Shown here piece by piece: positions 56,582-64,000 of a stretch of 64,000 bases of DNA. Position numbers and translations under genes: made by a program. Numbering within the stretch: position 1 is the stretch's first letter; each line of letters opens with the position of its first letter. The stretch covers positions 62,001 to 126,000 of the forward strand of contig JASJFT010000012.1 in assembly GCA_030770425.1 (NCBI GenBank). The letters are read 5' to 3'. Below the pieces are notes generated by a model. That model worked only from the letters and a program-made list of their open reading frames with translations. It was not told the origin of the DNA and made no database searches. The DNA is from Darksidea phi. Its lineage: Eukaryota > Ascomycota > Dothideomycetes > Pleosporales > Lentitheciaceae.

Positions 56582-57469
56582 GGCATGCGTCGTTGTGCCT
56601 GAGTAACGTCCTGCAGATCTCAATGTCCTGCAGAGAGTAGCGTGAAAGTGTTTTTGACTCACAGAAGGAGCACAGGCTTTGTATCTAGCCGTCACCACTG
56701 TGGATGGGAGAGGCCGCCTCCCCTTCAATCGCCCTTCTCACAACAGCCACTCTGCAGTCCTCGTAGTCGCTTCTCCCTGCAACTATTCCACCCTCAGCCC
56801 GTTTGCATTGCCCCTCAGGACTGAAACTTGTTGTTTTGCGTCCACACATAGAAGGACGTTTGATAACACAGAGTCACACAAAAAATGAGGCTGCGTTCTT
56901 GTAGGCAGAAGCCATTCGGCCAAAATAGGGTGACCGCCAAAACGTAGCGGGATTTTTAATAGCTCAGCCTCGCTACAGAAGAGCCTCAAAGATATTCCTG
57001 GAAGCGCCATTATTGAGCCACGGTTTTTGAGGGGCATTGTTGTGCTGAGAAGGCGCGGATATTGTCAGACGAAAAGTGCGTCACACGACTAAATGACGCA
57101 ATATAAAGAATACTATTCACCGAGCCTCGTATCTGCCTCCGGCCCATGGCTCCTGGTTAACCTCATGTGTGCAGCCCAAGTATATGCCTCCCATGATCCC
57201 ACTGCTGAGGACAAATGCCGTTACAAAAGACCGAATGAAAAGTGATATCGTACGCGACCAAGCACGCGAAGCATGCAGTATCCAAAGCCCAAGGCCAGAT
57301 GCACTTGTATCTCCGAACGCCTTGCGTAAAATAATGAACAGAACCAATAATCAAAGACTCAAAAGGAGATGCGAAAAGTAGGAAACAAACCAAAATACGA
57401 AGAATGTGATAAAGCACGGTACGCAAACATCCAAAACGGACCAGGATACCGTAAAGTCAACCAAGAGCC
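56582..57469. other. Intergenic, no supported gene
   Basis: Upstream of the HET gene and downstream of the TCP11 gene. Open frames at 57117-57426 on the minus strand have no motifs and probably belong to 3' flank. Confidence 0.5.
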
Positions 57470-60406
57470 TCATTCCGATGTGCTCGTGCTCGCGCTCCCT
57501 GCGGCTGAGCTGTCAGCACTGGAGCTCCTCGTTAATTCCACGCCTTCTGCGCCCAACCTCTCCAGCTCTTCGGCAATCTCCTCATACCATTTGCCATGCG
57601 CCTTACGGTCGACATCACTCAACTTGGTAAGCTGATCGCAGATGTCGCCCACTTGCGAGACGAATTCGGGAAGGCCTGTTGTAGCGAGACCTTCGGTAGC
57701 CGTGCTTGCAGCCTTGACTCGTTCGCCCGAGCTGCTAGCTGATACGCGGCTGAAGATGTGGGTCTTCAAACGCTGGAACAGTACCTTCATGACAGGGTCG
57801 GAGAGTTTGCCGGCTTCCGCTTGAGTAAGCAGGCGGGTAATCGTGGAGGCAAGTTGTGCCCGAGTTGTCGGGGGCATGGCATGAGAAGACTCAAGGAGGG
57901 AGGAGATCTTGGAAAGCGTAGTTGGGTCCTTCAGATAGCCATCCTTGAGCGTTTCCCACATGCGATTGGCCTCGTTCTTCCATTGCGAACGGACGTCGCG
58001 TTTGAGAAGATTCTTCGCAGTAAGGAGAATACCACCAATCGTGGTGATGCGAAGGGCCTCTTCGCGAATGCGTGAGATGCGCGCTCGATCGAGCTCGAGC
58101 GTTTCGGGGAGTTCTGAATCTCTGAGTGGGGGCGTAGCTATAGCTAGGTCGACGAGACCACGAGCATAGATTTTCTGAGGGGTAGGACGATTCAGAGGGG
58201 TCGGCTCGTTCCAGGGGTCGCGACGATCAGCTTCAGTGTGCATGTTGACCGCCGCGCTGCGCCACCAACGCCGCGTCCTATCCAGCGTGATCTTCCCTTC
58301 TTCCAGGTCCCGTGCGAACATACATTCTTCGTAGCCTGGTGCTTCCTTGATGAGAGTTGGCGCAGCGTTCATAAGAAGGAAGTTCGAGTAGTCCAGCGAG
58401 AGAAGATCGATAATGTGAAGAAGCTTGAAGAGCTTCTCGATCATCTCAGGTAGAGGACCCTCTTCCTGCAGCTCATCCGCCAATGCTTTGACTTCGGCAT
58501 CGCGGAAAGGCGCGCACAGCTTCGGGAGGATGTTGGCGATGAAGTGGAAGAATTTCTCATACGAGAATATGCCTTGATGGTTCTGCTGTTTGATGAGCTC
58601 AGGGTCTAGCGTGTCGGATATCAGAGCATGCATCGAGTTGCCAGGCTTCAGCAGTCGGAGGAGTTTACTTCGTATGTTTTCGGCCATTGCAGCCGTCCAC
58701 ATGGCACCTTCTCCGTTCTCGAATCCTCTCCGCATGGCGTCGCAGAGCTCCCGGTTCAACGCGTCTCGCAGACTTGCGGTGGGTGATGCATCAATGCGGA
58801 ACTCTTTATCGATGGATAGCTCGTGCACTAGTACGCGGTTGCTAGGCACGACGGTGAAGACTTTCGAGAGGGACTGCGCCTGATGTCCCTCAGGCTGAAT
58901 CAAGGTGCCAGCTTGCTCAAGCTGAGACGCAGCCGCAGCCTGCATTGCTGCCTGTTCGTCTGCGATTGGAGAGCCTGATGCGGATGAGGCAATGGCAACT
59001 CGCGGACGCACCACTTCACCAGCCGGTCGCTTCCTAGGTCGGGACTTTCGGCTTTCGCGAATGGCTTTTCTGATAAGATTGAAGGCCCTGTCATGACCTG
59101 CTAACTTCTTGATTTTGCTGAGCAAGATGGCCTGATTGTCCCGGATGCCGTTCTTGTATTCCACAGCCACTTCGTCAATGGTGTCGTCTTTAACGCTCTG
59201 CCATATCGCGTCGAGGTTGACAAACGAGGCGACCAAGGTCTCGATTAGGGCAGACGAATCACGCGCTTTCCAGTCATTGAAGGCTGTAACGAAGGCACCA
59301 TGAGCGAGAGAGACGGTCTCTAGGCGTGTGGGCGAGGGATTGTAGTAGTTAAAGGTGGTGAGCTTGCCCAGGGCAGCTTCAAACGATATGATAAGATCCT
59401 TGGCCTTCTGGATCAAGTCTTGCTCTTGTTCGCCGTCTCGGCTCAAGACGTGTGCGGGATGTCCGAGGATCAGATACGCAGAGAGGAACTTACGCACCGC
59501 GGTGCTGCGGGAGGCGGCGTCTCCCTCGGAAAGAAGCCCAAACAAGGCCATAATCTTCTCTGTCGTGGCAAGAACCTTCTCCTCAGCTAGCAATGCTGTG
59601 ACGTCCTCAAAGCTGGTGTCGTGGACCCTATCAATGGAAAATCCAAGCTCTATCCACGCATCGACGATGTTCTTCCGCGCTCTCGCTCTCCAGGCCGTCT
59701 GAATGCGCTTAGCGGCGTCTTCGGAAGACACAGCCGCTCGCGGGGTGATCTTCTTCGGGTCGGCGGGGGGCGAGCTGGCGGTTCTTGGCCTGCGAGCGGT
59801 CCGTTTGTACTCGAGCCTCCTCTTCTCAGCGTCTGCAAGCTTGTCCTCCATTTCCTGGCGGTATCTGCGCTCCTCGGCGGCCTTACGTTCCTTCATGTCC
59901 TCAGCTACTTTCTTTGCACGTCGAACCTCTTCTGCGCATACTGCAGCAACCTGCGCAAGATGCCTTTCGCGCGCCTGCTTGGCTGCCAACGCCCTCTCTT
60001 CGCTGTTCGAACTCCGCGGTGTTGCTTTGGCCAACGCAGCCCTCAAACGCACCTGTTCGGCGTGGGCAGCTCGGTCTGCTAATCGTGCTTTGCGGCTCTC
60101 GAGGATAGATGCGCGGCGGAGATGCTGGGCGACATGGTGGTTCTGGCAGCTGCCGCGGTATGAGCGGTTGGACGTGTGCGAATGCGTCGACGAGATCGAG
60201 TTGCGGCGGGACGAAGCCGCTGATGACTTCCGGCGATTGTTTGGCGTGCGGTAGAAGCGTGCAGCTATCCGGGGCGGCGGCGCGAGGGCCTGTCTGCTTT
60301 CGGCGTCATCTGAAAGGACCATGTCGCTCTCTTCAGGAATGTCTTCGTTTGTGGCTAGCTGCGCGTCCACCAGCTCGATCTCGGGGTCGGAGAACGAGCC
60401 TTCCAT
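57470..60406 (-). CDS. TCP11-domain protein (SOK1-like) with IQ motif
   Basis: Fungal TCP11/Sok1 proteins relate to yeast SOK1, a suppressor of protein kinase A loss, and mammalian T-complex protein 11; molecular function is unclear. Single exon, 978 residues from the ATG of MEGSFSDPEIELVDAQ. Layout: Ser/Arg-rich disordered N-terminus (40-95), charged coiled coil (about 100-205, rich in Ala/Glu/Arg), an IQ-type calmodulin-binding motif AAKRIQTAWRARARKNI (231-247), then the TCP11 domain over roughly 480-900 (KVFTVVPSNRVLVHELSIDK, LNRELCDAMRRGFENGEGAM, LLRLLKPGNSMHALISDTLD, SLDYSNFLLMNAAPTLIKEA). The C-terminus is a Ser/Ala tail. The combination IQ plus TCP11 suggests a link of calcium/calmodulin to cAMP signalling, an inference. 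Confidence 0.88.
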   Translation of the reverse strand: MEGSFSDPEIELVDAQLATNEDIPEESDMVLSDDAESRQALAPPPRIAARFYRTPNNRRKSSAASSRRNSISSTHSHTSNRSYRGSCQNHHVAQHLRRASILESRKARLADRAAHAEQVRLRAALAKATPRSSNSEERALAAKQARERHLAQVAAVCAEEVRRAKKVAEDMKERKAAEERRYRQEMEDKLADAEKRRLEYKRTARRPRTASSPPADPKKITPRAAVSSEDAAKRIQTAWRARARKNIVDAWIELGFSIDRVHDTSFEDVTALLAEEKVLATTEKIMALFGLLSEGDAASRSTAVRKFLSAYLILGHPAHVLSRDGEQEQDLIQKAKDLIISFEAALGKLTTFNYYNPSPTRLETVSLAHGAFVTAFNDWKARDSSALIETLVASFVNLDAIWQSVKDDTIDEVAVEYKNGIRDNQAILLSKIKKLAGHDRAFNLIRKAIRESRKSRPRKRPAGEVVRPRVAIASSASGSPIADEQAAMQAAAASQLEQAGTLIQPEGHQAQSLSKVFTVVPSNRVLVHELSIDKEFRIDASPTASLRDALNRELCDAMRRGFENGEGAMWTAAMAENIRSKLLRLLKPGNSMHALISDTLDPELIKQQNHQGIFSYEKFFHFIANILPKLCAPFRDAEVKALADELQEEGPLPEMIEKLFKLLHIIDLLSLDYSNFLLMNAAPTLIKEAPGYEECMFARDLEEGKITLDRTRRWWRSAAVNMHTEADRRDPWNEPTPLNRPTPQKIYARGLVDLAIATPPLRDSELPETLELDRARISRIREEALRITTIGGILLTAKNLLKRDVRSQWKNEANRMWETLKDGYLKDPTTLSKISSLLESSHAMPPTTRAQLASTITRLLTQAEAGKLSDPVMKVLFQRLKTHIFSRVSASSSGERVKAASTATEGLATTGLPEFVSQVGDICDQLTKLSDVDRKAHGKWYEEIAEELERLGAEGVELTRSSSADSSAAGSASTSTSE

Positions 60407-62061
60407 TGTGAGATGGCGAGTATCGTCGTCCTTGGCCTGGGAGTGAAAGGAGTCGCGCGAGTGTATCGTGTCCGTCAGAGCGGCAGAAGTAAAGTGGATG
60501 TTTGGGGGGTGAAACAAAGCACGAGCGCAATCAGCGTGGGATGCCGGCCGTCCGCAAGCGGCAGCGCAATGAAGAAATGGGCAAAGAAGGGCGCGGATAG
60601 TATAAAATACAGAAGCGAAGGGTACAGAGGAAGAGAAGCGCTCACTGCCGTGGTGAGGGCAAGTGTCAGCACGGTGGCTGGGAGGTGAAGTTAGCAGTCA
60701 GTAGGCGGGGGACTTGCGCCTTCCCAGGTTGACCGCTGATGCAATGACATGTGCCCGACCAAGCTAAGAATCGCAAAGAAGCAGATCGACATTCGAGACT
60801 TTCGCGTCTTTCTGCAGCGTTTCGCCTCAGCCCTATGTACGCACCCACATTTGGCATATATTTCGTCATGATATATAGCAACCTCAGCGCTCTTCTGTGC
60901 ATCTTCGCTGCACTCCAGCCTCTCGTGAACAGCCTGACTCAGATCAATATGAAAGCGAAAAACTCTCTGACTCGGACCGCCTTTCCAGCTTCCGACGCTA
61001 ATTCATGCAAATGCCATGACTGATTGCAAGAGCATATTAGGGGTTCAGGTTATTGTCTTCGTAGTCGACGCTTCGTGCATTGAGCTTATTGACAAGGAAA
61101 GATGTTAAACAACCTGCTGACATATTATAGAAAAATTAAATAACAGGTTGCTGCCAGATTTCTAGACTTGCCAGGCAGTTGGACAGCACATCGACATGGT
61201 CTTTCTGGCTCAGCAATCCCCCATAAGGATGTGTGCGGATCCGATCGATAGCTAATGTGATATTAGGCAAGATGAAGGGTGCAAAGGTTGATATGTGAAA
61301 GCCGGGGTGATTGAGCAGAAAAGAGCGAGGGCATAGACTGAAGGAATGGTAGCCATTGATCGATCAAGTGGATATGAAGACTTGCTCAAGGGAAGGTGCT
61401 ACCTAAGGAAGCCGACGAAGGACCCGATAAACAAAGGTACTAGAGGGCAACATCATCTTCAACAGGAGAGCTCGTTGAATGGATCCCTCACCCATACCTA
61501 TATCAAATTCGAACAGACAAAATGGTTGAAATGACTTTGAACTCAAGAAGAGCAAAAGAGAAGAGAAGGTACACTCATAAATGCCTTGAGCGACAACGAA
61601 GCCGCGAAGAATAGTAGCCACCTTGTCTTCTCCCACCATGGCTGCCGACTGCTTGCCATCCACTTCCTTGTTCTCTTCGCACTGCCCGACTCCAACCCGC
61701 CAGATCACCCCTCATCGAGGCACCCCCTCACCCCTCTCATCTCGGAACAACACCAAGCCATCTCCCCTCCCCATCCGCCATCCCACCATGGCTTCGAAGC
61801 AAATCACCGACTCAGCTCATGGCTACCCACCTATCCCCCATCGCCCGCACGCCACGATCCTGATCAGCACTGCACCCGTTTTCTAGATGCATCCACCCTA
61901 ATCTACCCGAACCATCACCCCTCAGCCCCTGCCTCCCCATTTCCATACCCAGCTGTCAAAAGCCAGTCACTCACCACCATCCCCACTTCGCTTGCACGTC
62001 TCGTTTCAGCTCACGTTCTACAGCATCCCCCCCGCCTACATCCGCACCTCTCACCCGGTAA
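60407..62061. other. Intergenic, no supported gene
   Basis: Upstream of the TCP11 gene. A plus-strand ATG in good context at 61788 (MASKQITDSAHGYPPIPHRP) and a frame reading LTFYSIPPAYIRTSHP near 62010 might be parts of a gene that continues at 62062, but I could not join them. Confidence 0.4.
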
Positions 62062-62286
62062 CCGGCCATCCGCATTCCAATTAGCCAGCGGCAGATCTTC
62101 CACCACCTGGAGCTACATCCTGATGTGCTACGCGAACGGGGTATGGAGAAAAGGGAGGAGATCAGGCGAGCATGCCGTGTGATGCTGGACAAGCTCCTCG
62201 CTTACCGTTCATCAATGCAGTTGAGATGCAAAATATCATGTGGACATGGCCCGGAAAGAAAGACGTGGCATCGGGAACGGTCCTGA
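62062..62286 (+). pseudogene. Coding-like fragment of an unrecognised gene
   Basis: A plus-strand frame without ATG reads RIPISQRQIFHHLELHPDVL then RERGMEKREEIRRACRVMLD-KLLAYRSS for 74 codons, with the amphipathic helix pattern of a real protein. Pieces upstream (from ATG 61788) lie in other frames. It may be an exon of an intact spliced gene or a relic. No family recognised. Confidence 0.3.
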
Positions 62287-63622
62287 CGCGCAGTATGGCG
62301 CAGACTTCCCCGGAAGCGGCTGCATACATGTTCGCCGACATGATCCAGGTGGCGACCTGCCCGGGAAGGCTTTCCAAAGTGCAGTTGATTGGTCGCTGCA
62401 GCGCTCGAAAAGAGTAAAGCCAGATCGACTGCAGCGAGACATACAGATCCGGGCGCATGACGAAAACACTTCACGTACACGCGCCGTACAGGGACATGTG
62501 CATTGGCGTCTGAAGCTGTACACCCTACGCTACCGCCCAACTCCGCCGCCGATCACCATGTAACGCACACATTCCTTTCCCACCTCTGCATACCGTGCCT
62601 GTCATGTCCTCGTATCAGCTCACCGTCTCCGTCGCCCATCCAAGGCGCAATCCATGTCTCATACCTCCCGCTTTCCCGGGAAGTCGCTTGCCGCCATGGA
62701 AAACACATCATGAGAGACGTCGGCGACAAAGCCACCAGCCGCCAGCCACCTTCGGGTGACCGGTGCTCTTGTGCCACCGTGGGAAAAAGGGCTGGTGCTG
62801 CGCCTGTTGAGGCGCACGTCACATGCCACGCCCGTAGCCTGTCGCTTGGACACAAGCCCTACATGCGCTAGGTTTGCTTTGGCGAGTGACATGGACATTG
62901 AGACAGCACAGAAAATGCACCTTGTGATGTGTGATTCGAAAAGCCTTGATTCTCTCTGCTTCATGGTCATCTGAATCCGTGCTGGCATCTGGCCCGGTAT
63001 CGCTCCGGCGCGCAGACCCACGCACCCCTTCACAACAACCCATTCAGGTCGCTCAGACCGGTAGTCATACAAGGAAGCCCACATAGCCAAACCATTGCTT
63101 ATCGAACGGGTCGCCTGGATATATCGCTTCACCGAACCGAGGCTGCGCTACCCAACCTCAACAGATCCCAGACAAGGACTGGAGTGGTATAGCCGCCGAA
63201 ACAAAATCCTCCTTCTCTCTCCCCTTTGCCGTTCCAAACAATACACATAAAAATATTAAAAATTCAGACAACATGCTCGTAGGGTAAGAAAAGCAGCTGA
63301 CGAGCCGTGACGGAGCGTTGATCGTCAAATTTTTAGGGCGAAAGCCGCCATTATCCCGCTCTCTTGTCAACATGGTAAACGCCGAAGCGGGTCGCTTCCT
63401 CGCGAGAGGATGACACCAAAATGCCGAATCGTGGCAGGGCGGAAAGCCTCTCTATTCCGTGACAAAGGAAATTCGTGAAAAGGAGCGTGTGCGTGGCTCG
63501 AATGAGCTAACGGGGATACTGTCATACAAGTCGTACCTCGTGAGCCGAGGGTAATGTTACAAACATGGAACAAAAGGGCTTAATCGCACAGATTATGGGC
63601 AGGGAAAGGTAGTGGGCCGTGT
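62287..63622. other. Intergenic, no supported gene
   Basis: Many overlapping short ORFs on both strands without motifs. Nothing further seen. Confidence 0.45.
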
Positions 63623-63997
63623 TCAAGGGTCGCGCACTACAGTCGATTTTATCCCGAGAAAGGACGCAGGGAATTTCAGGTCGCCGAGGAACTTGAAAAA
63701 GGCTCGTTTGCGCGGCGGGGTGCGCTGAAGAATTGGTGAGGCAATCTGAACCATGGGACCAACAATGTCTTCGTCCCCGAGCTTGGGGAACTTGCCTTCG
63801 CTCTTTGGGTCATTGAGCGTAGGCATCTTGCTGAGGGGAGCTGGCTCCAGCGGCGAGCAAGGTTCGGGCTCCTCGCCTATGGCTGTGGCACGCGATATGG
63901 CTAGGTCGTTGTTCTTCTTCCACAAGGCGTCGATCTCCGCCCACTTCTGCTCGCAAAGCTGATAGATTTTCGACGTGGGGCCGTTGTGCTCGGCCAT
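63623..63997 (-). CDS. Hypothetical protein, possibly C-terminal part of a gene running off the right edge
   Basis: A 124-residue reading whose first ATG (MAEHNGPTSKIYQLCEQKWA) lies three bases from the window end, so it may be a full gene or a final exon. It begins with a helical segment EQKWAEIDALWKKNNDLAIS and a Pro/Glu-rich stretch. The end is a basic, hydrophobic tail RKRAFFKFLGDLKFPASFLG. Start and upstream context cannot be judged. No family recognised. Confidence 0.55.
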   Translation of the reverse strand: MAEHNGPTSKIYQLCEQKWAEIDALWKKNNDLAISRATAIGEEPEPCSPLEPAPLSKMPTLNDPKSEGKFPKLGDEDIVGPMVQIASPILQRTPPRKRAFFKFLGDLKFPASFLGIKSTVVRDP

Positions 63998-64000
63998 CCG

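Noticed and set aside
1..64000. Secondary-metabolite cluster, CRISPR array or complete transposon
   Set aside because: No polyketide or peptide synthase, terpene cyclase, regularly spaced repeats, or transposase with terminal repeats was seen in the window.

Overview
This window is nuclear DNA from a filamentous ascomycete (Pezizomycotina). A Dothideomycete is my best guess, but the sequence does not settle the class. The evidence is spliced genes with introns of about 45-65 bases (GT...AG, CTAAC/CTGAC-like branch sites) and gene families typical of this group: a HET-domain protein, a Pth11-like rhodopsin-domain receptor, F-box proteins, PNGase A, DUF1761 and SOG2. Decayed genes carry C-to-T type nonsense changes that look like repeat-induced point mutation (RIP). 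I assembled the gene models by hand from reading frame, splice sites and family motifs. Where exon coordinates are given the phases add up.

Left part (1-18.4 kb): mostly conserved housekeeping genes. They are VFA1 (runs off the left edge), a TatD-type hydrolase, the RAM-pathway LRR protein SOG2, a decayed gene at 6.8-7.8 kb, a gene-free stretch, an RGS-domain regulator, and a seven-exon RUS1/DUF647 membrane protein with a 13-base microexon.

Middle part (18.4-38 kb): sparse and accessory-looking. Five consecutive gene models between 20.0 and 29.4 kb all encode predicted secreted or membrane proteins: a small secreted candidate, an HExxH secreted protein, a single-pass membrane protein, a Pth11-like receptor, and a two-module cysteine-rich secreted protein. 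Among them are a tRNA-Asn, a degraded second copy of a Dabb gene end, and a degraded coiled-coil ORF. The conserved mitochondrial glycerol-3-phosphate dehydrogenase (GUT2) and a SLOG-like protein follow. Then come a frameshifted glycine-zipper gene cut off at its junction with an intact Dabb-domain gene, and a DUF1761 membrane protein.

Right part (39-64 kb): an F-box pseudogene, a mitochondrial DUF1279 protein, a small hypothetical protein, PNGase A, a 3.5-kb gene-free stretch, a DMT/EamA transporter, an F-box protein, a HET-domain protein, a TCP11/SOK1-like protein and a hypothetical gene at the right edge.

There is no recognisable biosynthetic cluster, CRISPR array or complete transposon. 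The most interesting features are the run of secreted/membrane genes at 20-29 kb, the decayed gene whose nonsense codons all fit former glutamine codons, and the use of AAG 3' splice sites.
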